A stretch of 6,600 bases of DNA from Comamonas sp. (GCA_018384835.1 JAHAYB010000087.1:1-6600), one strand, 5' to 3'. Counted from the stretch's first letter, positions 1-6,600 are shown. The notes: generated by a model not told the origin, from the letters alone. Numbers and translations: made by a program.

Positions 1-6
1 AAAGCT

Positions 7-1413
7 ATGACCTCAGCCACTGCAACCACTCCCCTCACAGAACTGCCCCAGGAATTTCTTGCCGCGCTGCAACAGCGCTTTGGTGCGCAATGCTCCACCG
101 CCGCTGCTGTGCGCGAGCAGCATGGCCGCGATGAAGGCTCCATCTTTGCACCACCGCCGCAAGCCGTGGTGTTTGCCGAATCCACCCAAGATGTACAAGA
201 TGCCGTGCGCCTGTGCGCCCAGTACCGCGTGCCGCTGATTCCCTATGGCGCGGGCACGTCGCTGGAAGGGCATTTGCTGGCGGTGCGCGGCGGCATCAGC
301 CTGGATGTCAGCCGGATGCAGCAGATACTGCGCATCAACGCCGAAGACATGACCGTGACCGTACAGCCCGGCATACGCCGCAAGGCACTCAACGATGCCA
401 TCAAGGACGAAGGGCTGTTCTTCCCCATTGACCCCGGTGCGGATGCCAGCATTGGTGGCATGTGCGCCACCCGCGCCAGTGGAACCAATGCCGTGCGCTA
501 CGGCACCATGCGCGAGAACGTGCTGGCGCTGGAGGTGGTCAACGCCAGCGGCGAGCTGTTACGCACGGGCAGCCGTGCCAAAAAAAGCGCTGCCGGTTAC
601 GACCTCACCCGCCTGATGGTGGGCAGCGAGGGAACGCTGGGCATCTTTACCGAAATTACCCTGCGCCTCTACCCCCTGCCAGAGGCGGTGCGGGCGGCCA
701 CCTGCACCTTCCCCAGCATGGCCGATGCAGTGCACACCGTGATTCAAACCATTCAACTGGGCGTACCCATTGCCCGTGTGGAACTGCTGGACGCAGCCAC
801 CGTGGGCATGGTCAACCGCCACAGCAAGCTCAGCCTGCGCGAAGCGCCCATGCTGCTGATGGAATTCCACGGCTCCCCCAGCGGCGTACAAGAGCAGGTA
901 GAGATGGTGCAAGCCATTGCCAGCGAGTACCAGGCGCAGGACTTTGAATGGGCAGACACCCCCGAAGAGCGCACCCGCCTATTCACCGCCCGCCATAACG
1001 CCTTGTTTGCTGGCGTACAGAGCCGCCCTGGCTGCGTGTGCATTTCCACCGATACCTGTGTGCCCATTTCGCGCCTGGCCGACTGCCTGCTGGAGTCCAT
1101 TGCCGAGGCTGAGGCCAGCGCCATCCCCTACTTCTTGGTCGGCCATGTGGGCGATGGCAACTTCCACTTTGGCTACCTTATCGACCCCAACGACGACGCA
1201 GAGCGCGAACGCGCCGAGCAGCTCAACCAGCGCCTGGTGCAACGCGCCATCGACATGGAGGGCACTTGCAGCGGCGAGCATGGCGTGGGCATCCACAAGC
1301 AAGACTTCCTGGTGAAGGAATGCGGTGCAGAGGCTATTGCCATGATGCGCGCCATTAAGCAGGCGCTAGACCCACTGGGGATATTGAATCCGGGCAAGGT
1401 GTTTGCCGGTTAA
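7..1413 (+). CDS. FAD-linked oxidase, D-lactate dehydrogenase (cytochrome)/GlcD-like
   Basis: This 468-residue flavoprotein probably oxidises a D-2-hydroxy acid (D-lactate, glycolate or a relative) to the 2-oxo acid and passes electrons to cytochrome c or the quinone pool. The N-terminal FAD-binding domain (about residues 49-226) contains GAGTSLEGH (81-89), DPGADASIGG (142-151) and GSEGTLGI (206-213). The C-terminal FAD-oxidase domain contains GHVGDGNFHF (379-388), GEHGVG (423-428) and the terminal NPGK (461-464). Length and single-chain layout fit the yeast DLD1/human LDHD type; there is no iron-sulfur or CCG domain. No signal peptide or membrane segment is evident, so it is probably cytoplasmic or peripheral to the membrane. 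The ATG at 7 is the only plausible start (next Met is residue 104), but only six upstream bases are visible, so no ribosome binding site can be judged and a slightly earlier start is possible. It converges on the DAHP synthase gene with zero gap. The family is secure; the substrate is not. Confidence 0.88.
   Translation: MTSATATTPLTELPQEFLAALQQRFGAQCSTAAAVREQHGRDEGSIFAPPPQAVVFAESTQDVQDAVRLCAQYRVPLIPYGAGTSLEGHLLAVRGGISLDVSRMQQILRINAEDMTVTVQPGIRRKALNDAIKDEGLFFPIDPGADASIGGMCATRASGTNAVRYGTMRENVLALEVVNASGELLRTGSRAKKSAAGYDLTRLMVGSEGTLGIFTEITLRLYPLPEAVRAATCTFPSMADAVHTVIQTIQLGVPIARVELLDAATVGMVNRHSKLSLREAPMLLMEFHGSPSGVQEQVEMVQAIASEYQAQDFEWADTPEERTRLFTARHNALFAGVQSRPGCVCISTDTCVPISRLADCLLESIAEAEASAIPYFLVGHVGDGNFHFGYLIDPNDDAERERAEQLNQRLVQRAIDMEGTCSGEHGVGIHKQDFLVKECGAEAIAMMRAIKQALDPLGILNPGKVFAG
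1390..1409. terminator. weak hairpin at the convergent gene end (possible terminator)
   Basis: Bases 1390-1397 (CCGGGCAA) can pair with 1403-1409 (TTGCCGG) in a 7-bp stem with one bulged G. It sits in the last codons of the oxidase gene and is followed by TTAATTAG. An alternative, also bulged, stem pairs 1391-1399 with 1418-1425 across both stop codons. Neither has a proper U-run, and no other terminator space exists between the two genes, so this is only a candidate for rightward or leftward termination. Confidence 0.2.
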
Positions 1414-2523
1414 TTAGCCTGCCCGTCGCTGGCGCACGGCAGCGGCCAGTTGCTCCAGCACGGGCACGGTTTGCGCCATGCTGATGCAGGCATCGGTAAT
1501 CGATACGCCGTATTGCAGGGGCTGGCCGGGTTGTATGTCTTGGCGGCCTTCGTGGAGGTGGCTTTCAATCATCACGCCAGTAATGCGCTGCTCACCAGCG
1601 GCGATTTGGGCGGCTACGTCGGCGGCCACTACGGCTTGGCGCTGGTGCTGTTTGCTGCTGTTGGCGTGGGAGAGGTCAATCATCACCTGCGGGCGCAGCT
1701 TGGCTTTTTCTAGCAGTGCGCAGGCGGCTTGTACATCGGCGGCGCTGTAGTTGGGGGCTTTGCCACCGCGCAAAATAACGTGGCAGTCGCGGTTGCCACG
1801 GGTTTCAAAAATGGCGGCTTGCCCCATCTTGGTCATGCCCATAAAGGCGTGGGGCGCTTGAGCCGCTACCATGGCATCACAGGCCACTTGCAGGCCACCA
1901 TCCGTACCGTTCTTAAAGCCCACCGGGCACGATAGGCCGCTGGCCAATTGGCGGTGGCTTTGGCTTTCGGTGGTGCGTGCGCCGATAGCGCCCCAGCTCA
2001 CCAAGTCGCTAATGAATTGGGGGGAGAGCAAATCCAGAAACTCCGTGCCCACGGGCAGCCCCACGTCCAGCACATCCAGCAGCAGGCGACGCGCCAGTTG
2101 CAGCCCCTCGTTCATGGCATAGCTGCCGTCGCGGTGCGGGTCGTTGATGTAGCCTTTCCAGCCTACGGTGGTGCGCGGCTTTTCAAAGTACACGCGCATG
2201 ACGATGAGCAAATCCTGCGCCAGCGCGTCCGCCTGGGCTTTGAGCTGGCGGGCATAGTCCAGCGCCTGCGCGTGGTCGTGGATGGAGCAAGGCCCCACCA
2301 CGACGATAAGCCGGTCGTCCTCACCATGCAGCACGCGGGAGATGGCAGCGCGGCTGCCCTCCACCAAAGTCAGCGCGGCGGCTGAGGCGGGCAGCCATTC
2401 TTGCAAGATGGCCGGGGTAATTAAGGGGCGTACCGCTTGGATGCGGGTGTCGTCAATGCGGGTGCTGTCCTGGGTAGAGGGCGCAGCATTGGCAGGGCTA
2501 TTGGAGTGTTTCAACGCAGTCAT
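1414..2523 (-). CDS. 3-deoxy-7-phosphoheptulonate (DAHP) synthase, class I (AroG/AroF type)
   Basis: Condenses phosphoenolpyruvate with erythrose 4-phosphate to DAHP, the committed step of aromatic amino-acid synthesis, in the cytoplasm. The 369 residues align with E. coli AroG (350 aa) at a constant offset of 18 through all sites checked. Metal ligands are Cys79, His286, Glu320 and Asp344 (AroG C61, H268, E302, D326). Substrate residues Arg110, Lys115, Arg183, Lys204 and Arg252 are all present. The effector pocket retains Asp24, Asp25, Ile28, Pro168, Ser198 and Phe227, but AroG Ser211 is replaced by Gly229, as I recall it in tyrosine-sensitive AroF. An allosterically regulated enzyme is therefore expected, with Phe or Tyr as effector unresolved. 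The first ~20 residues are an extra, low-complexity lead. The start is fixed by an in-frame TAA 9 bases upstream of the ATG. No clear Shine-Dalgarno precedes it. The gene is divergent from the chemoreceptor and convergent with the oxidase; no other aro gene is visible. Confidence 0.96.
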   Translation of the reverse strand: MTALKHSNSPANAAPSTQDSTRIDDTRIQAVRPLITPAILQEWLPASAAALTLVEGSRAAISRVLHGEDDRLIVVVGPCSIHDHAQALDYARQLKAQADALAQDLLIVMRVYFEKPRTTVGWKGYINDPHRDGSYAMNEGLQLARRLLLDVLDVGLPVGTEFLDLLSPQFISDLVSWGAIGARTTESQSHRQLASGLSCPVGFKNGTDGGLQVACDAMVAAQAPHAFMGMTKMGQAAIFETRGNRDCHVILRGGKAPNYSAADVQAACALLEKAKLRPQVMIDLSHANSSKQHQRQAVVAADVAAQIAAGEQRITGVMIESHLHEGRQDIQPGQPLQYGVSITDACISMAQTVPVLEQLAAAVRQRRAG

Positions 2524-2531
2524 AGCTAGGT

Positions 2532-2537
2532 ATTATG
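2532..2537 (-). promoter_or_regulatory. possible -10 element for the DAHP synthase gene
   Basis: On the minus strand CATAAT (one mismatch to TATAAT) lies 8 bases before the ATG, so a start site 6-7 bases downstream would give a leaderless or nearly leaderless mRNA. This would fit the absence of a Shine-Dalgarno. No convincing -35 hexamer is seen 16-18 bases upstream (GGAATT or similar), so the call is weak; the real promoter could lie further right, near or inside the chemoreceptor gene start. Confidence 0.2.
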
Positions 2538-2561
2538 GAGCGGCTTTCGCTGTTAATTCCT

Positions 2562-2570
2562 GCCTATAAA
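2562..2570 (+). promoter_or_regulatory. candidate -10 element for the chemoreceptor gene
   Basis: The stretch GCCTATAAA can be read two ways. TATAAA (2565-2570) is a five-of-six match to the sigma-70 -10 box. GCCTATAA (2562-2569) is a seven-of-eight match to the sigma-28 (FliA) -10 element GCCGATAA, which drives many chemotaxis genes. The expected upstream element is poor in both readings: GGCTTT at sigma-70 spacing, and no TAAA at sigma-28 spacing. A start site near 2576-2578 would leave a leader of about 20 bases carrying the Shine-Dalgarno. Confidence 0.35.
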
Positions 2571-2585
2571 AACACTTCACTTCCC

Positions 2586-2592
2586 AAGGAGA
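2586..2592 (+). promoter_or_regulatory. Shine-Dalgarno of the chemoreceptor gene
   Basis: AAGGAGA is a near-consensus ribosome binding site with six bases before the ATG at 2599. It is the strongest one in the window and fixes the chemoreceptor start. Its 3' half overlaps the right arm of the intergenic inverted repeat. Confidence 0.85.
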
Positions 2593-2598
2593 GCCGCT

Positions 2599-4455
2599 AT
2601 GTTCCACTCATTACGCACCAAGTTAATCGGTATTAGTGTGCTTTTAACCACTTTGGCGTTGCTAGTGTTATCGGGTATGGCATTTACGGTGGTACGTGCC
2701 GACATGCTTGCCGAGTTGGATAAGCGCCTAGGCGGCCTAACCCAACAACATGCGGCTGAACTGGCGCAGTGGTTGGTAGATAAGCAGCAGCTTACTGGCT
2801 CCATACGCCTGGCTTTAGACCAAGAAAACCCCCTGCCCATGCTGCAAGCGGCAGAGGCGGCGGGCTTGGATTTGGCCTATTTTGTGCGTGCTGATAAAAG
2901 CCATGCCTTTGTTAAGGGGCGTGACTCTAGCTACGACGGCACGCAACGCGCTTGGTACCAGCAGGCAGTGCGTGAGGGCAAGCCCATTTTGACCCCGGCT
3001 TACCCCGACTCCAGCACCGGTGCGCTGGTCGTTAGCCTGGCCGAGCCGATACAGCAAGGCGGGCAAACTGTGGCGGTGATTGCCTCTGACGTGGCCTTAA
3101 CCACCGTGGTGAAAAAGGTCAATGCCATTCACCCCACGGCTCAGAGTTTTGGCTTTTTGGTAGATACCCAAGCACAAACCATTCTGGCGCACCCCGATAG
3201 TGCGCTCACCCTCAAGCCGGTGACGGCGCTCAACGCCCAGCTGAGTATGGATTTTCTGCAACGCCTCAGCCAAAGCGGCCAGCACGCCGTGCTTGAGCGC
3301 AATGGCCAAAAAGAGCTGCTCTACGCCGCTCCGGTGGCCGGAACCCATTGGGTGCTGGTGGTGGCGGCAGAGCAAAAAGATGCACTCTCTGGCCTTACGC
3401 AACTGGCTTGGGTGGCAGGCATTGCTACTTTGCTGTGCATTATCGCTGCCGGTTTGGTGATGGCTGCCAGCGTTAGCCGCCTGCTGCGCCGCCTGCCTTT
3501 GGTACGCAATGCACTCACTGATATTGCTAGCGGCGAAGGGGATTTAACACGCCGTATGGATGCCAGTGGCCACGACGAGCTGTCGGAAATTGCCCAAGCC
3601 TTTAACCAGTTTGCCGACAAAATTGCCAGCGTATTGCTGCAAATTCGTGCCGCTGCCGAGAATGTACGCCTAGCCAGTGATGAGATTGCCCTGGGCAATA
3701 ACGACCTCTCCTGCCGCACCGAGCAGCAGGCCAGTAGCCTAGAAGAAACCGCCGCCGCGATGGAGCAACTGACCGCCACCGTGCAGCAAAACGCGGCCAA
3801 CGCCCACCAAGCCAGCCACTTAGCGCAGCAAGCATCCCAGACCGTTGGTACAGGTGGCGCGGCGGTGCAAGCGGTGGTTACCACCATGAGCGGGATTGAA
3901 GCGGCCTCGCGCAAGATTGAGGCCATCATCAGCGTGATTGATGGCATCGCTTTTCAGACCAATATCCTGGCGCTCAACGCCGCTGTGGAAGCTGCCCGCG
4001 CCGGTGACCAAGGGCGCGGCTTTGCCGTGGTGGCCGCTGAGGTGCGCGTTCTTGCCCAGCGCAGCGCCGAGGCCGCCCGTGAAATCAAAGGCTTGATTGA
4101 AGCCTCCGTCTGCGAAGTTGCCCAGGGCAGCAGCCAAGTACAGCAGGCCGGTAGCACCATGGCGCAGGTGGTGAGCAGCATCGAGCAGGTCACCACCATC
4201 GTGGCCGAAATTAGCAGCGCCAGCCAGGAACAAAGCAGTGGCATTGCCGAGGTGGGGAGCGCTGTCACGCAAATGGACCAAAGCACCCAGCAAAACGCCG
4301 CCCTGGTCGAGCAGGCCAGCGCTGCGGCTCACTCCCTACAGCAGCAGGCACATCACTTGGCGCAGATTGTGGCGGGGTTTCAACTACCTGAGCAGGCCGC
4401 GGCGATGGCGGCAGCGCAACCTGCTCCATCATCCTCTGTGCGCTGGCTCAGGTAG
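2599..4455 (+). CDS. methyl-accepting chemotaxis protein with periplasmic dCache domain, predicted amino-acid receptor
   Basis: An inner-membrane chemoreceptor of 618 residues that should control CheA/CheW at the receptor array. TM1 spans about 9-33; a periplasmic double-Cache domain about 35-262; TM2 about 266-291; HAMP about 293-345; then the cytoplasmic signalling coiled coil to about 595. The hairpin tip region runs from [14 protein letters not shown] (447-460) through [12 protein letters not shown] (472-483). Methylation-type sites are seen at Glu382/Glu383 and Glu571/Gln572, each flanked by small residues. In the Cache domain Tyr112, Arg117, Trp119, Tyr120, Tyr135, Asp137 and Asp164 occupy the spacing of the amino-acid-binding residues of Pseudomonas PctA, so an amino-acid ligand is inferred. 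The C-terminus is a short Ala/Pro/Ser tail ending VRWLR, without an NWETF-type CheR tether. The start is set by AAGGAGA at 2586. The first ~100 codons use TTA and CTA leucines more than the flanking genes. No che gene is adjacent, so it is an orphan receptor here. Confidence 0.95.
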   Translation: MFHSLRTKLIGISVLLTTLALLVLSGMAFTVVRADMLAELDKRLGGLTQQHAAELAQWLVDKQQLTGSIRLALDQENPLPMLQAAEAAGLDLAYFVRADKSHAFVKGRDSSYDGTQRAWYQQAVREGKPILTPAYPDSSTGALVVSLAEPIQQGGQTVAVIASDVALTTVVKKVNAIHPTAQSFGFLVDTQAQTILAHPDSALTLKPVTALNAQLSMDFLQRLSQSGQHAVLERNGQKELLYAAPVAGTHWVLVVAAEQKDALSGLTQLAWVAGIATLLCIIAAGLVMAASVSRLLRRLPLVRNALTDIASGEGDLTRRMDASGHDELSEIAQAFNQFADKIASVLLQIRAAAENVRLASDEIALGNNDLSCRTEQQASSLEETAAAMEQLTATVQQNAANAHQASHLAQQASQTVGTGGAAVQAVVTTMSGIEAASRKIEAIISVIDGIAFQTNILALNAAVEAARAGDQGRGFAVVAAEVRVLAQRSAEAAREIKGLIEASVCEVAQGSSQVQQAGSTMAQVVSSIEQVTTIVAEISSASQEQSSGIAEVGSAVTQMDQSTQQNAALVEQASAAAHSLQQQAHHLAQIVAGFQLPEQAAAMAAAQPAPSSSVRWLR

Positions 4456-4469
4456 GCAGGTAGGCAGGT
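4451..4469. repeat. 8-bp tandem repeat at the chemoreceptor stop codon
   Basis: GGTAGGCA occurs twice in direct succession (4451-4458, 4459-4466), followed by a partial GGT. The chemoreceptor stop TAG (4453-4455) lies inside the first copy, so gain or loss of later copies would not change the protein. It looks like a small replication-slippage duplication. Confidence 0.6.
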
Positions 4470-4480
4470 TGGATGCCCAG

Positions 4481-4520
4481 CAAAAAGCCCGCTGGCTTTA
4501 CAGGCGCAGCGGGCTTTTTG
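4481..4520. terminator. bidirectional intrinsic terminator between the chemoreceptor and sucD
   Basis: A perfect 14-bp stem, CAAAAAGCCCGCTG (4481-4494) against CAGCGGGCTTTTTG (4507-4520), encloses a 12-base loop. The GC core is flanked by an A5 tract on one side and a T5 tract on the other, so each strand's transcript gets a GC stem ending in U5. It begins 25 bases after the chemoreceptor stop and 19 bases after the sucD stop (reading leftward), as expected for a shared terminator of convergent genes. Confidence 0.9.
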
Positions 4521-4539
4521 TCAAGGGCTGTTTAAGCGC

Positions 4540-5442
4540 TTAGGCTTTTTTCAGCAAGCCTTGCAGCAGGCGACCCATTTCGGAAGGGTTGCGGGTGATG
4601 GTGAAACCGCACTCTTCCATGATGGCCAGCTTGGCATCAGCCGTGTCAGCGCCGCCGGAAATCAGTGCGCCAGCGTGACCCATGCGTTTGCCGGGAGGGG
4701 CTGTTACGCCAGCGATAAAGCCGACGATGGGTTTCTTCATGTTGGCTTTGCACCATTGGGCGGCTTCGGCTTCATCGGGGCCGCCGATTTCGCCAATCAT
4801 GATGACGGCATCGGTATCGGGGTCGTCGTTGAAGGCGCGCATCACGTCAATATGCTTCAAGCCGTTGATGGGGTCACCACCAATGCCCACAGCGCTGGAT
4901 TGACCAATGCCCAGCTCGGTGAGCTGCGCCACGGCTTCGTAAGTCAGCGTGCCGGAGCGGCTGACCACGCCTACGCGGCCTTTTTTGTGGATGTGGCCGG
5001 GCATGATGCCGATTTTGATTTCATCAGGCGTAATCAGGCCGGGGCAGTTGGGGCCAAGCAGCAGGGTTTCTTTACCGCCCGCTTCTACCTTGGCACGCAT
5101 TTTGTTGCGCACTTCCAGCATATCGCGCACTGGAATGCCTTCGGTAATGCAGATGGCCAGATCCAAGTCGGCTTCTACCGCTTCCCAGATGGCAGCGGCT
5201 GCACCTGCTGGGGGCACGTAGATGACGGAGACGGTGGCGCCGGTTTCCTTGGCAGCGTCTTTGACCGAGCCGTAGATCGGGATGTCAAAGATGGTTTCGC
5301 CCGCTTTTTTGGGGTTCACGCCTGCAACAAAGCAGTTCTTGCCGTTGGCGTATTCCTGGCATTTTTCGGTGTGGAATTGACCGGTTTTGCCGGTAATGCC
5401 CTGGGTGATGACTTTGGTGTCTTTATTGATAAAGATAGACAT
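4540..5442 (-). CDS. sucD: succinyl-CoA synthetase (ADP-forming), alpha subunit
   Basis: The alpha subunit carries the phosphohistidine and the CoA site of the TCA-cycle enzyme that converts succinyl-CoA to succinate with nucleotide triphosphate formation; it works in a complex with SucC. The 300 residues begin [10 protein letters not shown], the usual family N-terminus. The Rossmann-like CoA-binding domain has [11 protein letters not shown] (15-25) and the GPNCPG loop (130-135, Cys133). The ligase domain has [10 protein letters not shown] (161-170), GIGGDPI (186-192) and MIGEIGG (215-221), with the active-site His256 in GHAGAL, equivalent to E. coli His246. It is about eleven residues longer than the E. 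coli protein; by eye the gaps include about 3 residues near 30-40 and about 6 near 115-125. It follows sucC after 27 bases, and only a weak, distant purine-rich site (AGGAAAGAG) precedes its ATG, which suggests translation dependent on the upstream gene. The shared terminator lies 19 bases beyond the stop. Confidence 0.98.
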   Translation of the reverse strand: MSIFINKDTKVITQGITGKTGQFHTEKCQEYANGKNCFVAGVNPKKAGETIFDIPIYGSVKDAAKETGATVSVIYVPPAGAAAAIWEAVEADLDLAICITEGIPVRDMLEVRNKMRAKVEAGGKETLLLGPNCPGLITPDEIKIGIMPGHIHKKGRVGVVSRSGTLTYEAVAQLTELGIGQSSAVGIGGDPINGLKHIDVMRAFNDDPDTDAVIMIGEIGGPDEAEAAQWCKANMKKPIVGFIAGVTAPPGKRMGHAGALISGGADTADAKLAIMEECGFTITRNPSEMGRLLQGLLKKA

Positions 5443-5469
5443 GGTCTTGCTTTCTCTTTCCTGGGCAAA

Positions 5470-6600
5470 TTACTTGACGGCAGCCACGATTTTGGTGGCG
5501 GCTTCGGCCATGGTGTCGGCAGCGATGATGGGCAGGCCGCTATCGGCCAGGATTTGTTTGCCCAGCTCTTCGTTGGTGCCCTTCATGCGTACGACCAGAG
5601 GCACGCTCAGGTTCACGGCTTTACATGCAGTGACCACGCCGGTGGCGATGGTGTCGCAGCGCATGATGCCGCCGAAGATGTTGACCAAAATGCCTTCGAC
5701 CTTCTCGTTTTTGAGCATGATTTTGAAGGCTTCGGTGACTTTCTCAGCCGTAGCGCCGCCGCCTACGTCCAGGAAGTTGGCAGGCTCGCCGCCGAACAGC
5801 TTGATGGTGTCCATCGTGGCCATAGCTAGGCCAGCGCCGTTCACCAAGCAGCCAATGTTGCCGTCCAGGCTGATGTAGGCTAGGTCGAATTTAGAGGCTT
5901 CGATTTCAGCAGGGTCTTCTTCGTCCAGGTCGCGCAGCGCCACGATTTCGGGCAGGCGGTACAGGGCGTTGCTGTCAAAGTTGAACTTCGCGTCCAGGGC
6001 AATGATGTTGCCTTTGCTGTCGCGGTTCAGGGGGTTGATTTCCACCAGGGAAGCGTCGGTGTCCATGTAGCACTTGTAGAGCTTGGTACACACATCGACA
6101 AACTGCGCCACGCTGTCGGCAGGCATACCAATGCCCTTGGCCAGCTCTTCGCCCTGGGCTTGGGTAAAGCCTTGCAGGGGGTTGACAAACACTTTGACGA
6201 TTTTCTCGGGGGTGCTGGCTGCTACCTCTTCAATGTCCATGCCGCCTTCGCTGGAGGCGATAAAGGCCACGCTTTGGGTGGCGCGGTCAGTGACCAGCGA
6301 CAGGTAGTATTCCTGCTGAATGTCAGCGCCGTCTTCGATGTACAGGCGGCGCACTTTTTGGCCTTCGGGGCCGGTTTGGTGCGTCACCAGTTGCATACCC
6401 AGAATTTGCTCAGACAGGGCTTTGACATCGTCCAGGGTTTTGGCCACTTTCACGCCGCCGCCCTTGCCACGGCCACCGGCGTGGATTTGGGCCTTGACCA
6501 CCCACACGGGGCCGCCGAGTTTTTGCGCGGCTTCTACAGCCTCTTGCACGGTAAACGCAGCAATGCCACGGGGTACGGGCACGCCAAACTGTCGCAAGAT
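5470..6600 (-). CDS. sucC: succinyl-CoA synthetase, beta subunit (partial, 5' end outside the window)
   Basis: The beta subunit binds the nucleotide and Mg2+ through an ATP-grasp fold and forms the complex with SucD in the TCA cycle. Counting the first visible codon (ATC, Ile, at 6600-6598) as 1, 376 residues are seen. The ATP-grasp part has [14 protein letters not shown] (36-49), EINPL (187-191) and LDAKF (202-206), the last two holding the Mg2+ ligands. The ligase-CoA part has [15 protein letters not shown] (244-258), LDVGGGAT (277-284) and [10 protein letters not shown] (307-316). The visible N-terminus reads [12 protein letters not shown], which in the family follows a lead like MKIHEYQGKE, so only about 10 codons are missing and the full length should be near 386. 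The TTG at 6597 is that internal leucine codon, not a start. The stop is 27 bases before sucD. The operon promoter and sucC ribosome binding site lie to the right, outside the window. Confidence 0.97.
   Translation of the reverse strand: MLRQFGVPVPRGIAAFTVQEAVEAAQKLGGPVWVVKAQIHAGGRGKGGGVKVAKTLDDVKALSEQILGMQLVTHQTGPEGQKVRRLYIEDGADIQQEYYLSLVTDRATQSVAFIASSEGGMDIEEVAASTPEKIVKVFVNPLQGFTQAQGEELAKGIGMPADSVAQFVDVCTKLYKCYMDTDASLVEINPLNRDSKGNIIALDAKFNFDSNALYRLPEIVALRDLDEEDPAEIEASKFDLAYISLDGNIGCLVNGAGLAMATMDTIKLFGGEPANFLDVGGGATAEKVTEAFKIMLKNEKVEGILVNIFGGIMRCDTIATGVVTACKAVNLSVPLVVRMKGTNEELGKQILADSGLPIIAADTMAEAATKIVAAVK

Larger units (their letters stand above)
2539..2598. repeat. 10-bp inverted repeat spanning the divergent intergenic region
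   Basis: The left arm AGCGGCTTTC (2539-2548) pairs with the right arm GAGAGCCGCT (2589-2598): nine Watson-Crick pairs and one G-U (2546:2591), separated by 40 bases. The right arm ends directly at the chemoreceptor ATG and covers the 3' half of its Shine-Dalgarno (2586-2592). In an mRNA that includes the left arm the ribosome site would be partly sequestered. If transcription starts just after the TATAAA element at 2565-2570 the left arm is not in the mRNA; the repeat could then only act at DNA level, or be chance. Confidence 0.45.

Noticed and set aside
462..947. A 161-codon frame within the oxidase gene, and similar out-of-frame stretches inside the other genes.
   Set aside because: The products are biased in Arg, Pro, Gly and His, resemble no family and overlap conserved coding sequence; they are frame shadows.
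5443..5469. Possible separate promoter or regulatory RNA between sucC and sucD.
   Set aside because: The gap is only 27 bases with no -10 or -35 pattern and no hairpin; it is an ordinary intra-operon spacer.
4561..5829. A 422-codon open frame on the + strand running antisense through sucD, the sucC-sucD gap and part of sucC.
   Set aside because: It lies opposite two unmistakable genes, its product is a Gly/Asp/His/Phe-rich sequence with no recognisable domain, and it has no ribosome binding site. Long antisense frames are expected opposite GC-rich codons.
5821..5830. The 10-mer CATAGCTAGG at 2521-2530 (DAHP synthase start) recurs here inside sucC.
   Set aside because: The sucC copy is explained by its coding sequence, there are only two copies, and the flanks do not match; most likely chance.
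6595..6597. TTG at 6597 as the sucC start codon.
   Set aside because: The conserved family N-terminus continues upstream (an in-frame Ile codon is visible at 6600-6598), so this TTG is an internal leucine and the gene is cut by the window edge.
1..6600. tRNA or rRNA genes, CRISPR arrays, insertion sequences, attachment sites, phage or defence genes.
   Set aside because: No cloverleaf, spaced repeats, transposase or terminal inverted repeats were seen; almost every base is in one of five ordinary genes or three short gaps.

Overview
The window looks like chromosomal DNA of a moderately GC-rich, motile, respiring Gram-negative bacterium. The best fit is a betaproteobacterium of the Burkholderiales, probably Comamonadaceae-like. 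This rests on the character of the SucC/SucD, DAHP synthase and chemoreceptor proteins and on codon use; no rRNA or other phylogenetic marker is present, so the placement is an inference. All five genes look intact, apart from sucC, which runs off the right edge.

Layout, left to right. (1) 7-1413 (+): an FAD-linked oxidase of the D-lactate dehydrogenase (cytochrome)/GlcD family. (2) 1414-2523 (-): a class I DAHP synthase, the first step of the shikimate pathway. It converges on gene 1 and the two stop codons abut with no spacer (TAA|TTA). (3) 2524-2598: a 75-bp divergent control region with a clear Shine-Dalgarno for the rightward gene, a TATAAA/GCCTATAA -10-like element, and a long-range inverted repeat whose right arm covers that Shine-Dalgarno. 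(4) 2599-4455 (+): a transmembrane methyl-accepting chemotaxis protein with a periplasmic double-Cache domain that carries the residue pattern of amino-acid-binding dCache sensors. (5) 4456-4539: an intergenic gap with an 8-bp tandem repeat at the chemoreceptor stop and a strong, symmetrical hairpin terminator serving two convergent genes. (6) 4540-5442 (-) sucD and 5470-6600 (-) sucC (its first ~10 codons lie outside): the two subunits of succinyl-CoA synthetase, in the usual sucC-sucD order with a 27-bp gap.

Functionally this is core metabolism (TCA cycle, aromatic amino-acid synthesis, hydroxy-acid oxidation) with one chemoreceptor gene between a biosynthetic gene and the sucCD operon. Apart from sucCD, the genes do not appear to form a common pathway. 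I found no mobile element, CRISPR array, RNA gene, toxin-antitoxin pair or defence system, and nothing that amounts to an undescribed system. The points most worth checking are the predicted amino-acid specificity of the chemoreceptor, the architecture of the 75-bp divergent region, the effector specificity of the DAHP synthase and the zero-gap convergent gene end.
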